Source: Symbiodinium microadriaticum (lineage: Eukaryota > Sar > Dinophyceae > Suessiales > Symbiodiniaceae). From it: a stretch of 64,000 nt of DNA. This document shows, piece by piece, positions 1 through 12,117 of this stretch (position 1 is its first letter; every line of letters begins with the position of its first letter). The stretch lies in assembly GCA_001939145.1 (NCBI GenBank), contig LSRX01000457.1:160274-224273 (forward strand). Reading direction: 5' to 3'. The notes beneath the pieces are model-generated. The model made no database searches. It worked only from the letters and a program-made list of their open reading frames with translations, and had not been told where the DNA came from. A program made the translations under genes and the position numbers.

Positions 1-57
1 TATAATATGTATATAATATGTATATAATATGTATATAATATGTAAATAATATTTATA
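1..57. repeat. TA-rich 11-bp tandem repeat
   Basis: The unit TATAATATGTA is repeated about four times, then decays into further A/T sequence. It resembles the other TA-rich tracts of the window (near 2.1 kb and 18.2 kb). No gene overlaps it. Confidence 0.85.
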
Positions 58-95
58 TGGGTCGCTGATTGCTATCATTCTTATCTTTAGTGCTA

Positions 96-209
96 TTCTC
101 AATACTATCGTAGTTGTTCCTAATGTCCAACAGTCAACGTCCAAGAAGCAATTTCTCAATACTATTGTAGTTGTTCCTAATGTCCAACAGTCAACGTCCA
201 AGAAGCAAG
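96..209. repeat. 57-bp tandem duplication
   Basis: Bases 96-152 are repeated at 153-209 with one or two differences (one is ATCGTAG versus ATTGTAG). Just downstream a 22-bp direct repeat starting ATTCCCACGCACC occurs at about 222 and 254. No coding sense was seen in either. Confidence 0.9.
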
Positions 210-1620
210 AAACACACCCAAAATTCCCACGCACCCCAAACGCAGCGGAGACATTCCCACGCACCCCAAACGCAACTAGCGCGCAAAAGCCTCCTTCTGT
301 AATTTCGCTGTAGCAGCTTCGGATAAACCGGATAGACGGAGAATACTACCGCACTGTAAGGATCATTACGTCTGCCATATCCAGAATGAATTACGTCGTG
401 CGGACTTCGGAAACACGTCAGAGTTGCTGGTGGTATCGCTGATCCGAGCTGCCACTTGGAAGAACGAGAGTGAAATATTGAGCCAAGAGCCGCGCGGGGC
501 TCAATCCAAAAATCTTGTGAAATCAAAATATAAACAAAGGCTGCGACGTGTGGGTAGCACCTTGAATCATGCAAGGGGCTGCCCTCAGAAGATGATCATG
601 CCCCATGGGTCCCTGCGAACGTGAGTCTTAGCCACTTGGTGTGGGATCACGGTTCTGTGCGGCTGACGGCCGTCTTCAAAAAAAACTTTCGAAGAGGGAC
701 TCATGGTCGGGGCTCTGAAGCGAGCAGTGGCTCAGTCTGCGGATGTTCACCCCAGCTTCCCGTGAGGAAGCTGACGTATCGAGCACCCTGCGAGCTGCAC
801 CTCTCGATGGAACACGGTGAAACACTCCATTGGTCAAAGGCATGGACCAAGTCCTCTCACTGATACCTGCGTTGCCGCACGCGAGTCACCGCACATGATG
901 CAGCGCATTGCGCGGCAAAAACGACCGTTTTTACTTCAGGAAGAAAGATCGGGTGTAGGGTGTCTATTGTAGGGCACTGTACAGCCAAGAGGGGCCGATG
1001 CCCAAGAAGAAATCCTGGCCGGGGCGCTGCACTGTCTGGCTCGGGGGGTCTCCCACCTCTTCTTCCTCTTCTTCGTCGGACCTGCTGTTGCTGGATTTAG
1101 GGGGGGGCTTTTTGGGTCTAAGACATAAGGTGTCGGAGCTCTTTGTTCTTGTTGTTGCTGCTGTTGCTGGTGCTTAAGAGCAGGTAGACCACGAAGAAGA
1201 ACACGAAGCCTACAGCCCCTTGGGCTCGCGTCTAACAAGAATTCCGCAAAAAAACAGCCAGTCAAAAGCTATGAAACTCCGTGCCGCGCAGACCCTGAAC
1301 CTTTCATCGCCAAGGCCCAGCCTTGATCCAAACCTCATACTCGAACGCCGAACCCTAATCCCTAGAAGAGCGAAACTTAAAATTCAACCCCCAAAGACCC
1401 GACTAGAACCCTAGTGCCCTAAGCCCTAAACCTCCAAAGACTCTGAAAGTGCAGCCGAGCCGCTTTCCGTCACAGATGGGCCTCTCGTGGCTCTGCTCCC
1501 GGCGCTGCAGTGGCAAACCCCTCGGCTCCTTCTGCACAATCTCCGAAGGAAGCTCATGTCCTCGAAGCAGTGCTTCTCAGTCCCTCTATTTTTTTCACAA
1601 GGGTTTTTCCCACCCGCTTC
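210..1620. other. No supported gene; degenerate telomere-like text
   Basis: Short open frames occur on both strands, but none carries a recognisable motif or credible splice sites. From about 1310 to 1440 the sequence is a degenerate run of CCCTAAA-like words, as in several introns elsewhere. A CTT/CAG-rich stretch lies near 1055-1170. Bases about 728-900 loosely resemble about 6345-6460, suggesting an old dispersed repeat. Confidence 0.5.
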
Positions 1621-1628
1621 GCTGACCG

Positions 1629-1653
1629 AGGGTTTAGGGTTTAGGGTTTAGGG
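1629..1653 (+). repeat. Interstitial telomere-like TTTAGGG repeat
   Basis: Three perfect TTTAGGG units lie in otherwise unique sequence. This is the commonest dispersed motif of the window (also near 2605, 10820, 46980, 49490, 55450, 58500, 60850 and 63570). Confidence 0.9.
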
Positions 1654-1746
1654 TGCCTGAATGATTCGACCGCGACTTTGGGTGAGCTTTGAACAAGAAA
1701 CGTAGTATGGAAACCTCCGGTTCCAAGACTCTCTAATTTGATGATG

Positions 1747-1849
1747 TAGGGGCCTTTATTAATTAGAACAGGGTTTGGGGTATATTATACTATAACAATT
1801 ATAATAAGGAACCCCCAGAAACCCTATTCTACTTATTAAGGCCCCTATA
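1747..1849. mobile_element. Short inverted-repeat element (MITE/introner-like)
   Basis: The ends TAGGGGCCTTTATTAA and CTTATTAAGGCCCCTA are near-perfect inverted complements, enclosing about 70 bp of A/T-rich sequence with no coding capacity. It has the size and form of the other roughly 100-bp elements of this window, one of which exactly fills an intron. No transposase is present, so mobility is inferred from structure only. Confidence 0.6.
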
Positions 1850-2059
1850 CGTATTAGTCAGGCCGCGGGTCGACCCCACCACGTGAAACCAGTAGGCCCA
1901 CACGCACCCGAGCACAAACGTCAGAGCCCAAAGCTTTGCTATAATAGAACATTTTTGGCTCCCGCCTGGCAACATCCGAAGACACTGCATCGCAGGTGTC
2001 AAGAACTCTGGGAATCAAGACGCTCACGAAGCAAAAGTAGTGAGCAGCTCAACGTGAGA

Positions 2060-2192
2060 ATAGAACATACTATATTATATAGTTGTCTATAATATCCTAT
2101 GCTGTAATCTACTATACTGTAATATCCTATGCTATAATATGCTTGACTATAATATCCTATACTGTCACATACTATGCTACAATATCCTATAG
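2060..2192. repeat. TA-rich degenerate tandem repeat
   Basis: Words such as CTATAATATCCTATGCTGTA recur with variation about every 20-25 bp over some 130 bp. A similar tract lies at 18.15-18.27 kb and a shorter one near 60.30 kb. Nothing suggests transcription. Confidence 0.7.
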
Positions 2193-3149
2193 GTGTTCAA
2201 ATCAGAGTTTGCAGGACAGCCTGCTATTGCACAGCGTCGGGCTGCAGCCACCGGTCATCTGCAAAATTCCAATCGAAGCTTACGCTTTGGACGTTTCAAA
2301 AAAGAGGGAATCCGAATATAAACACTGCGTGGGTTCGTCCTGAACAGGTCCCCAAAACCCTAAACCCCAATGTAAGAGTCCCGCACCCGAAATAAGGCAC
2401 CCACACTACGCTAAACACTAAACCCGAAACCCTAAACCCAATATTAGCCCGACTTGGAAGCTTAGCTGCCAGGATTCTGAAGCGGCATTTCCTCCGCGTG
2501 CAGCCGGCTCGGGCCTGCCGAGCTGCAAAGGAGGCTCTGGGGAGAGGTGCAGCTAATGTGGGCCGGTTTAGGGTGTAGGGATGCTTTGGCTTTCCCTCCT
2601 AGGGTTCAGGGCCTAGGGTTTAGGGTTAATTCGAATAATATATGGTATAATCAAAATAAGGAACCCTAAAGAATAAATAATATTGGTATCTATTTAGGCT
2701 TCTTTTTAGATGCAGGCGAAGCATGTGTCCGCTTGGTCTGTTGACGTGCAAGAGCAAGTGGCCTCGAACCACCAACAACAACTGTAATGGTCATATCAAC
2801 TCAGAAAGGCTTCGTCGATAGGTTCGCGGTTTGACTCGACTTCTTAAAGCCTACATCGCAAAACCAAACGACCAACATGGTACTCCGGACAAATACGCTT
2901 CTAGGGACCCTGATGCTCTTTCCAAAAGCCTCACAAAGCCTTTCCAGGACCCTGATGGGTTTCCTATGGTTTCCTGAATGCTTTAGACCCCTCTTACATT
3001 ATGGATTTCGAGCTCTTCTGGCCTGCGTCACAGAGGTGCCAGCAGCAATGGCCTGTCTGGTCATCTGGGGAGGGGGGCACTTGGCAACAGCGGTCTTCGG
3101 GGTCGGCGCTGTTTAGGGACAAGCGCCCTTCGGTTTTGGGGGGCCTAGG

Positions 3150-3449
3150 GTCACGCATTTCTGGGCTCACGATCAGGGTTAGGGCCTCGGCTGCTGGGGC
3201 AGAGAAGCCCAGGAAAGCAATGGAAAAAACGAGTACCTCGACTGAACCTGTGTCCAGGCCATCCAAGCCCCATAATAAGTAAGCCGAGGCACCGAAGGTC
3301 ACAGCGAAATGCATGCAAGGGATCACAAAAACAAACAACCACAAGAGCTTCGGTGTTAGGTGACCCTCTCCTGCTCCCGCTGCAACCAGTGCGAGCAGAC
3401 TCCCAAGTCGCTCGCCTGGCGCCGAGTATCCAAGGTCCACAATTTTCAA
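3150..3449 (-). CDS. Putative membrane-protein exon
   Basis: The minus frame is open over 2994-3449, and the upstream part reads like real protein. It has two strongly hydrophobic stretches, the first around LLWLFVFVIPCMHF and the second around VEVLVFSIAFLGF, joined by a short polar loop. This fits part of a multi-pass membrane protein. There is no ATG at the upstream edge, so this is probably an internal exon; the tail below about 3150 looks non-coding. It could belong to one gene with the exon at 5.9 kb, but the junctions cannot be proved. Family not recognised. Confidence 0.4.
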
Positions 3450-4357
3450 GGGCTTGAGTCACAGGGTGCTACCTCACCTGCTCCTCGGTGACGCAGAGAA
3501 GTTCGCAAAGATGTGCTGTCGTCCAACTTCTGCTGAAACTTCTTCCGTCATCCTATGCGTCGTGAATCATCGTGATGGCCCCACGCAGAACATTCCACAT
3601 TCTAGCTGATTCTGGCTGACACAGCTCGACAACCTTGAACACACAAGATGCACAGAGCATGCAGGCATCATGCTAAACAGCTACTGTACACGCCACGTTG
3701 ACGCCCTGCCCTGAGCTTCGACCCGCAAGGCATGCGAGCGGCAAGCATTGGCGTCCGAATGTCAGCCACTCCAGCATCAGGATACCGGTAGTTCGCGCCC
3801 TGCGGAGCAGCGACGAAGATGCATGATATGAGATGTGACAAGGCTATGCCGGTTGAAACAGGCTCGCACATGTCCTGGCATGTGGCCCTGTGGGATTCCC
3901 AGGCCCCGCCTGTCTGTGGTCGTCTTCATCCTGGTTGTGGTCACGGGCACTGCGTCTAGTTTGTCCTTGCCCAGCGCGATCCTGCACACACGCGGTCACT
4001 GCCCTAGGAGCGCCGAAGGGACTTAAAAAAAAAAAACCTACCATCCCTCTCCCCCCCCCAACCTGCATCGATGTGCTCTGAGGGAGCATCACGCCAGCCA
4101 GCCAACTCCGAAAGTTCAAAGCCATGCCAAGCAAAGCTCGCTAGCAGCGGCAGAACGACTCCAGGCGGGACTTGGCCTCGGCTTGATCCTCCTTGCATCG
4201 GGACGGGTCAGCATCAACACCCTTGCAAAGGCCGCTGATCGGTCTTGCAGCATTCTGACTTCGGCCTCTGGCAACATCTTTTTTGTCTGAGCTTCACAGA
4301 GATGGACTTCAGTCTCTGAAAATACTGAGACCATTTCAGACCTGTACATAGAATAGT

Positions 4358-4550
4358 TGATTGGAAAAGCCGAAATCAGCTCCAAGTGGTCCGATTTTTT
4401 GCCATGCGAAGAGCCTCTGCGATGTTATGCTGCGACGGGCCAGCTCGCACCAGCACCTGCACCGTGTCTGGGTCAGTCGCCGCTTCCTGCAAGCATTGCA
4501 CTTCTAAAGCGAAACAGCTCGAAACACTTACAGCTCGAGCCTGAAGCTGC
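4358..4550 (-). pseudogene. Decayed copy of the ankyrin gene 3' end
   Basis: The minus-strand reading contains VQCLQEAATD and GPSQHNIAEALRMAK. These match VQCLQEAAID and DPSQHDIAEARRVAK in the last exon of the ankyrin gene at 15.3-16.2 kb. Between them about 70 bp present in the intact gene are missing, which changes the frame. Weaker similarity continues through 4190-4350 against 15120-15330, so the duplicated piece includes downstream sequence. With only the end of the gene present and the frame broken, this is best read as a pseudogene fragment. Confidence 0.6.
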
Positions 4551-5899
4551 ACGACTGCTGCACTTCCATTCCTGCACTGCCGCTCTCCGACGGTCCCTGC
4601 GCTCGGACTGCCATGCAGTTTCCGCATCTTCGGGCTGCAGGAGATTGTTGCATCGACCCATCTCGCAATCACCCATGAGGTCTGATCGCACATGGAGTTT
4701 CCTTTGCCAAGTGACTGCTTGCAAGCCCGTCTTTCAACAAGGCACAGCCATGTCGTCTCACTGGGCAGAGAAAGCCTCCAAGATACGAGAAGCACGTACA
4801 ATATCACTTCCATCGCTCTTCTTCTCGTTGGGAGAACAAAGATAATGGTAACAACTGCCCTTACCCGCAAGCAGAAATGCTGGAATCTGGCTCATCCTCT
4901 CCTGGATGGGAAATGGACAGCTCACATTCGGAGTTGAAGGTACTTAAGGCTTTTCGCCTCCCGGCTTGAATAACCCGCAGGCATTCAGTGTCAGGACCTT
5001 AAGTTCGAACTGTGTTTATGACTGCCTGTTTAACATGGTGCGGCGCTCACTCTCGGACAGGCCAGGCGAGATTATTGGTGCTGAGTCCGCTAATGTGAGA
5101 CAGTCTTAAACAGAAGCGGCACCAATGAAGACACATGAACACTAATCAGACATATTGCAGCCTACCCACTCAAGGAATGATTGTAGGAGGAGCCCGAAGT
5201 TGGGAGAAGGTATCAACTAGGTCCCAGAGAAATGAGGCGCGTGGAGAGGGACAGGTTGCCACGGGATTTTTCAGGCTCCTTCATGGAGTGAAACGTGCAT
5301 GTGATGAGCCGGCTACGGGGCAAACGTATCAACCAAGGCCACTAGAATCAGTACGGACTGCGGGGCCCAAGTATGAGGATCGGCCTATCTGTGAAACTTT
5401 GCCGCCAAATTAAAATTCTTACCACCAAGCAATCAAACACGAGTGACACCACGATACAACGCTATTGTGGAGCAAGATAGTGAGACCGATTTATGGCATG
5501 GCAGGCACATATGTAAGGTAGCAGTCTCTCCGGCTCATCGGACGGTCAGCGACACCCCGAGCATCAAGCACAAAAAAGGCCGGTGCAGCATAGCTTTGCA
5601 CCCGTGTTGCTGTCCTCCTAAACCCTACCTGGAGCCCAGAAAACCCACATTTTTAGGGCTCCTTATTATGATTTCTTTATATAAGTCCTTTAAAAGGGTT
5701 GGTTATTTGGGGTTAAGGTAGACCCTGAACCCTCAGAGTTACACTGACACTGGAAGAGATCTTCATGACATTTCATGACCTTTCTGCACGAAGCCCCAGG
5801 CCCAGATGCTGGGGCTTGCGAACCAGGGCTCATAGAATCTACAATGAGCTGCAGCTCAAGGCCTCCTCCTTCCAAAGTCAGAACTCAACAACCACTTAC

Positions 5900-6038
5900 C
5901 GTGAAACGGTAGGGGAAGAAGCGACATGACATGAACCACCACCCATGCAAGGATGAACAACAGCAAAGGAGGAGGAAGGCCTGGAACGATTCCGACTTCC
6001 ACTCTGCCTCTCAGAAGAGCCAGTGGAAGCTGGACCAA
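5900..6038 (-). CDS. Membrane-segment exon with a strong GTAAGT donor
   Basis: The minus frame contains the hydrophobic run PPPLLLFILAWVVVHVM, long enough to span a membrane, and ends in a canonical donor, CACG|GTAAGT, with the last exon base at 5900. The clean donor right after a plausible membrane helix is the main reason to call it coding. Its start is not determined and the family is not recognised. It may belong to the same gene as the exon at 3.15-3.45 kb. Confidence 0.4.
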
Positions 6039-6217
6039 CAGTTCGCAACAATGTCGAGAAAAAGACGTCTGCTACTTTTGGGCACTTTGCGCCATGTGCA
6101 AAGGATTGCCATGAGAAGATGTGAGTCCCTGAGAATTCCTGTGTCTGCGCCTTCGACACTTGTTTTGAGATCACGGTTTGTCCAGCCCACCTCTGCAAGA
6201 AACCAGGGACTCATAGC

Positions 6218-6322
6218 TGGGTAGTTCTCTAAATTCGGGTCCCTTTTCTTCAGTCCCCCAAATAGTATGGCACCCCTACAACAAGGACCCTAAAACGGGA
6301 CCCTAATTTGGAGAACTACCCA
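6218..6322. mobile_element. Inverted-repeat element, TGGGTAGTTCTC family
   Basis: The terminal sequences TGGGTAGTTCTCTAAATT and TAATTTGGAGAACTACCCA are inverted complements. The interior has GGGTCCC and GGGACCC words. The element at 13508-13617 has the same ends, so these are two diverged members of one family. Confidence 0.7.
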
Positions 6323-6591
6323 ACTGGGCAGAGGAGACTCAGTCTGCGAGCGCCCACTGGGCACCCTTGCGATGAGTTGCACTCCTCGAGGTGAAACGGC
6401 GAACACTGCGCCGTTCAATCATGGATCACGGGTCACCGACACCTGCATTGCGAGTCCGGTCGGTCGGGGACTTACTAGAGAAGCTGACCTGTTACTCAGT
6501 ACTCGGTTCAACAAGCGCTGTCTGAAGGTTTAGGTTTCCACGACTTGACTTGGTGAGCTGCGGGTAACGAGAGATGTTCTTTTGAGCTTAG

Positions 6592-6592
6592 G

Positions 6593-6625
<33 letters not shown>

Positions 6626-6626
6626 C
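6592..6626. repeat. (CTG)n microsatellite
   Basis: About ten uninterrupted CTG triplets. The minus frame reads as polyalanine but has no other coding support. Confidence 0.9.
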
Positions 6627-6629
6627 GTT

Positions 6630-9170
6630 GCGGGCTGACCCACATTCCAAGAAGGCCAATCTCGCATGCAACACAAACTACCAATTTCTGTACTAAGCCG
6701 CAGACCCCACACTACACCTTAATACAGACCTCAAGCCCTAGACCCGAACCTCTTCGTTGAACCCACCACATACGAAGTAAGTGAAGCTTCAACCTTGATT
6801 TTACCGACCTCGCACCTGCACCATCGTGACGTCGACGTGGACGATTGCATCTACGCTGATGGCTGGCATCCTCGTGCGGACGGCACCAGGCCATGGAGAG
6901 CCCAAACTCTACATGCTGAACTCCAAACTCCCATCCACAAAACCAACAACATAAATACCCACCCCGAATCCAAAAGGTTAAACCTTGAATCTCAACACCC
7001 CACATCTACATCCTAAAGCCTGCGCCCGCAAGGTCCCGCAACCTGAAATGCAAAGCCTACACGAAAACACCAAAGCCGTGGCATGCCGTGGCCAAGGTGC
7101 TGTAGCGGAGCCATTCGTCCCTCCGCATTCTGAAGCTCCCAGCGCTGCTGTGTGCCTACGCGGTCCTCCTCGGACCTGAAGCATCACGTGCAAGGCTCTG
7201 ACCTTTTATGCTTTTGCAGCAGTCTGTAAGGAAACATGTACCGTAACGGCTCAATCCTTTGTGTCTTCCATTTCTGCCATCCACGTGTTCAACTGAGCTC
7301 TCTTACCAGTTGTGGCCCATGAAATGCCCGACCTAGCTTGAAGCCCCATGATCAATGTCCTGCAGCGTCATCTCCGTTCTGGGCTTCTCATGACATCTCG
7401 CACATAGAACGACAACTGAGGGTGCAAAGGGCATTCAGGATGCTTTCCTGCTTTGAACATTGTTGGCTCCCGCATGGCCGTGTCCGCAGACTCCAAAGCA
7501 TGCAACTTTGTTTTGTTGAAAGATGCTGTCGGGCCCCCGGGCTTTGGTGGAATTCAGGACTTGGTTAATCCGCGGGTGCATCGTCGTGCGTTGGATCGAA
7601 AGCTAAAGTCTCAAGGTTCTGTAGGTTCCGGACCCACTTATCATGGCACGGCGGTGTGCGTCCTGAAGCAGCTGCCTCACCTGAGGAGGGTCTGAGAAAA
7701 GAGGACGAGGCGGCTTTGGGACGAGTCTGAGACTTTGGGATTGATTCTTGCACGTTTCTGCTACGGTCTGCACCACGTGGCTCAGGATTTGCAACCTTGC
7801 TGGCCACGACCCTCTCTGTCCGTAGGCTTACACAGTCTCATCTCAGTTGAAAGGCTGAGCCCTTCGCGGAGCCGACGATGATTTCGCGGGTAACTACCGT
7901 TGCTACGACGATTAATGCTACTCAAAAACCACGTCCTACTTATGCCATTACCAGTATACCGCTACCACCACGACGGCGACGGCGACAACTACTACTGCTA
8001 CTGCTACTACTGCTACTACTACTCCGACCGACTCCGACCCCGACCCCCACTCCTACTGCTACTGCTACTGCTACTACTACTACTACTACTACGACGACGA
8101 CGACGACTGTACAACGCCGAGTACGACTACGACTAGTATGTCTACAACGACTACAACGACGACGACTACTGCTACTACTGCCCGAGAGTTGGGTCGAGAC
8201 GGGATGTCGCTCGGGTTTCTTTTGAAGCCAAGGCTGTCACAAACAAGTCACCATACTTGCAAAGACACGCGCCAGAAACCAAAACAACGCAACACACCAG
8301 CAGGCAGCTGTTGTGATGCAACAAGCCTCAAGTCCCACTGCCCATGAAACCTGAGCACAAAGATGCACAAAGCCTGAACTCCAAAGCTTCAACCCTAATC
8401 GCCTCCTCATATCTCGGCCCGATCATGGCTTGCCAGAGCGGGAGGTTGCTCCATTCCAGCGCAATCCTGACTGGAGAAGCTCAGGGCTGGTAGAGTCAGT
8501 GTAACAGCATTTGACCGTCGTTCCCGCGAGCAAGATAGCGAAGTAGTAGTGGCAACAAGTTACAGGCCCAATGCACGCACAGAATCAGGAATCAATGAAC
8601 CTCCGGTCAGGCATCTTCGAGTAGCAGTCCTTCGAACCAACTTTAGGACGCTGATACGTACCCGGCACTCCGGCACAGTAGTTTCAAGTATCTTTCCAGC
8701 AAGTGCTCGACACAGGAGCAGCGTTTCACAGCGTTTCAGGACGATTGCGAAAGCCGTCAAGCGCTGGACTGCTTCGCCGGTATTTTTGCCACCTTTCGTC
8801 TTTCACCCTACGTCTAGGTTGGGTCGTGGATGCCCTTCAGGAGGGATCTTTGTCTTTAGCCGCACTCTTTGGGATCTCCCAAATTACCGTCACCGTCACA
8901 AGTGCAAGCTAGGCGCTGCACGTCGGCAGACAGCTGCAGAAGCCTCAAGTGAAGATTGAACACCAGGGTACTGCACTCATCATGCGGGGCTCACTTTTGA
9001 TCAGGCTCGAACTACTGGGCGTCTGTGGATTGCTTCCATTCGGCTTCCAGGACATTTAGCGGCTGATGGCTGAGGGTACTGTGTGTGGACCGTCTCGAAA
9101 TCTTCACTGGCTCTGCTGATGTGGCCTCGTGGGCGTGAGGGTCCAATGGTCTATAATCATCTTGACATGT
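6630..9170. other. No supported gene; triplet-repeat field and spacers
   Basis: From about 7960 to 8200 the sequence is an imperfect mixture of CTA, CGA and TAC triplets, open in several frames only because of its composition. Bases 6715-7025 are degenerate CCCTAAA-like text. The minus frame over 8560-8760 is open and not obviously low-complexity, but shows no motif. I see nothing else to support a gene. Confidence 0.45.
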
Positions 9171-9178
9171 GAAAATCT

Positions 9179-9289
9179 GGGGGCCGAGTACCCTAGCCCA
9201 AAAAAGGTTAACCTTTTGATTATATAGTAGGACTAGTAGGATTATATGAGCCCCAATTAAAAAGGTTAAAGGTTGCCTACTCAGCCCCT
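9179..9289. mobile_element. Inverted-repeat element, GGTTAACCTTTT family
   Basis: Both ends carry GGGGC...GAGTA-type sequence in inverted form, with inner AAAAGGTTAACCTTTT and AAAAAGGTTAAAGGTT words. The element at 11620-11716 has the same order of words (CTAACCTTTT, GTAGGATTATAT, AAAGGTTA), so these are two copies of one family. Confidence 0.65.
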
Positions 9290-10237
9290 AAGGCTCTAAG
9301 GAAAAGCCAGAGGATTCCACCTCACTTTCGGTCACAAAGCAGGGAGCAACCAAGCGAGTGCCCAGCAAGCAAGGCAAATGCAGAAGCAGAGCAAGGCATC
9401 GCTTGAGATCTAGTTCCGTGGTTTAAGTATTCAGCTAAAGGACAACACCTACGCTCCCTAGCGCAAGTGGATCTTTTGCTGGATCTCTCGCAAGGAGGAT
9501 CTTGCGCAGTGAAGCTGCGAATGAAACAAAGTTGGCATGGACCGTAACAAGCACTCAACGCTCACGCATGTGTACGCGAGTCAGCGACGAATCACATGAA
9601 GGTTGCATCTCCGAGGAAAACTGACATCCCTTCAAGAAGCCCTGAGCCGCGCGAGCCGTGGCAAAGTCTGTCTGCTGAACATCCCCCGACTGCATGAACA
9701 GGCATTGCTAAGTGCAGAGGGTGTACATAGACACAATTCGGGCGTCGCACTGCTCAACGGAGAAGCTGAGCGCTGTTTTGCCTGGTGCAGGGTAGCTTCG
9801 CGGCGCTGGAACGTTGGGAACAATCAACGGCCATTGTGATACTGAAATCGGCCAGTGTCTGCCACTGGATGCGAACCGTACACACGGCAAAAAACATCCA
9901 CACCAGCATCAGAACCTTTGTCTCGTGCCGACCCAAGTGCCGAAGTTTCGGGCATGGCGGACTTCGATGTCGACGGTCGCCCTGTTGCTGATCAGCCTCA
10001 GGGTGAAATATGTCAGTGTCACAAAACATCTCCTCATTCTCGTTCGACTGGGGCTGCCGCTGCTGCCACACAGACATAATGTGTAACGGCGCTGACGAAG
10101 CACCGCAATCAGCATACCAACGGCGTGCCATCATCATGATCGTGGTCCTCACCCTCATTCTCAGCATCACCAAGATGCCTCTACGACGAAGGAAGCTCAA
10201 TTCGGCAAAGACAACAAATATCGGAACCAGCACTTCA

Positions 10238-10471
10238 TTACAGGGCCTTGCACTTCATGAGAAGAGCACTAACAAACATTATCATCGTGGCAGAACACAT
10301 CATGGCATAGTCGCACTTATAATTTATGCATTGACGACGCAACTCGTCGAGAAGACTACGGTAACCATGATCTTTCATGGCTTCCAGCTGTGTCCAAGGA
10401 CTGTAAGACTTCCCGGGCATCGAAGACTCAGTCTGAAACTCCATATTTCTATTCCAATCATCTCGGCTCAA
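10238..10471 (-). CDS. Weak candidate membrane-protein exon
   Basis: The minus frame has a charged segment with LRRQCINYKCDYAMM, then a hydrophobic stretch CSATMIMFVSALLM. Another hydrophobic segment (VLVPIFVVFAEL) follows at once in a different frame, with no clear intron between. This may be an exon pair, or a gene remnant broken by a frameshift. No family recognised. Confidence 0.22.
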   Translation of the reverse strand: MSRDDWNRNMEFQTESSMPGKSYSPWTQLEAMKDHGYRSLLDELRRQCINYKCDYAMMCSATMIMFVSALLMKCKAL

Positions 10472-11465
10472 TGCCTCCTAGAGCCACGTCAAAACATACA
10501 TTGCAGCGCACTACTGCACGACCGCTCAAACTCTGACCCGCGTGCAACTTACCTGCCGTGCAACACGCGCATCATCTCCTGGTGGCCGAAAATCGCCTTT
10601 CACAGAGCGGGAAGTTTTGCTAAGTCTGCTGCGTGTCAAACTGTCTGAGTCGTTTCGTTTAGAGGGGTTTATCACCAACATTATCAGACAGGGCTACATC
10701 CACGGTGTTAGGCTAGGCTTCAATGGCCCAGGAAGGAAGAATGCCTTGATGGTTTGCTCAATCTGCCCAGCTGACTTCTTCCCTGAAGCCCTCAGGGCCG
10801 AATTTGGCACAGGGAGGTTTATAGGGTTTAGGGTTTAGGAGGTCGAAACAGTCTTGGCATGTCGCAAAGGCAAAAAACCATGGCCGGAACTGCTGTCGCT
10901 GGCACTGTGTGACACCTAAACCATTTAATAAAAGCCTACACGTCAATCTTCTGTCTTGCAGAGACTTCCATGTCCCACAAAACAAGGACAAGCTAGGTAT
11001 ATCTTATGGCCCTATAAACCCAAAACCTCCCTAAAACCATCACAGGGCACAAACATTCTGTTGCAGACCGGCAGCTGCATAGTGCAGAGCCACAAACCCG
11101 TCCTGGTCGAAGCGGTCCGGATCTGCGCTGCCCTGAAGAGAAGCCAAGGCACCCGCGGTTTGGGCATTGGGGACCCTGAAATTTAAGGCGAAAGATGGAG
11201 TGGCCTAAGGGTACAGAAATCTTGTAGCGGTCCCGTTCAACGGGATCGTGGGGGCAGGGTTGGCTCAGCAAAGACCATGTGCAGTTTGTGGAGTATTGCC
11301 AGCATGACAATCTTCGACCAGACACAACTAATGAAGCTGTTGTTAGCTGCTAGCTGTTGGGAAGCATCCCAGCACCATAGGTGCAAGGGGTACTCTGGGG
11401 AACCAGCAACCATGTTCACTCAAGGAGTCCGGCCTGCATGCTTGAAGCCGATGTCTAAGGTTAGA

Positions 11466-11566
11466 AGTATGGGCCCCGAATATGGACCCTTAGGCCTTTC
11501 TAGGGACCCTTATATATAGGGTCTATATAGCAGGTGTATAAGGATCCCAGGGTAAAGGCCCATACT
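11466..11566. mobile_element. Inverted-repeat element with AGTATGGGCC ends
   Basis: The perfect 10-bp inverted ends AGTATGGGCC and GGCCCATACT enclose about 80 bp containing a TATATAGGGTCTATATAG core. It has the same size class as the other elements in the window but a different family sequence. Confidence 0.65.
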
Positions 11567-11619
11567 AGGTGCCCATGGTTTCAACCTTAGACGATGTGGT
11601 CTTTCCATTACTTTCTCTT

Positions 11620-11716
11620 AGGGGCTGCGTACCCTCGCCGGAAATAAAGGCTAACCTTTTCAACTATGGTAGGATTATATAAGCGCCAAAAGGCTAAAGG
11701 TTATCTACTCTGCTAC
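11620..11716. mobile_element. Second copy of the GGTTAACCTTTT inverted-repeat family
   Basis: It shares GGGGC-GTACCCT, CTAACCTTTT and GTAGGATTATAT in the same order with the element at 9179-9289, and ends with AAAGGTTATCTACTC in inverse. The two copies differ at many positions, so both are old. Confidence 0.6.
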
Positions 11717-11901
11717 TGTGTTCTCATCTCCAAAAAGATGCCACAGCGCTTCCGGTAACTTGTCTCTGAAACACTAACTAAGGCGCCAAAACCCGAATTT
11801 AGCCTTTTCATCCCCATAGCCTGCGACGCTTGAAGATTCATCCTACTGTTGATGATATAAATCCTGCATTACCTTCACTTCAGGACCCGAAGCTATGTGA
11901 A

Positions 11902-12117
11902 TTACGGCACATTCCTTATTGGTAATGAAGAATTTATATCATCAACCGTATCAGCCCCACACTGCAAAGCACATATTAGCCCAGCTCGGAATCTCTGTGC
12001 AGTGCCGTCGGCCTGCAGTAGAATCTTGAGGATCCTCCCAGAATGGATGTCATTGAAGTCCTGTCTTACAATCACGAATTTTCGGGCTTCTCTGATCTGA
12101 GCGGCTCCGAAACACAC
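11902..12117 (-). CDS. Weak candidate exon, unknown
   Basis: The minus frame contains a balanced, non-repetitive stretch (FVIVRQDFNDIHSGRILKIL, then further charged and hydrophobic residues) unlike the surrounding shadow frames. No motif, start or splice junction was identified, so this is a composition-based guess only. Confidence 0.2.
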   Translation of the reverse strand: MCFGAAQIREARKFVIVRQDFNDIHSGRILKILLQADGTAQRFRAGLICALQCGADTVDDINSSLPIRNVP

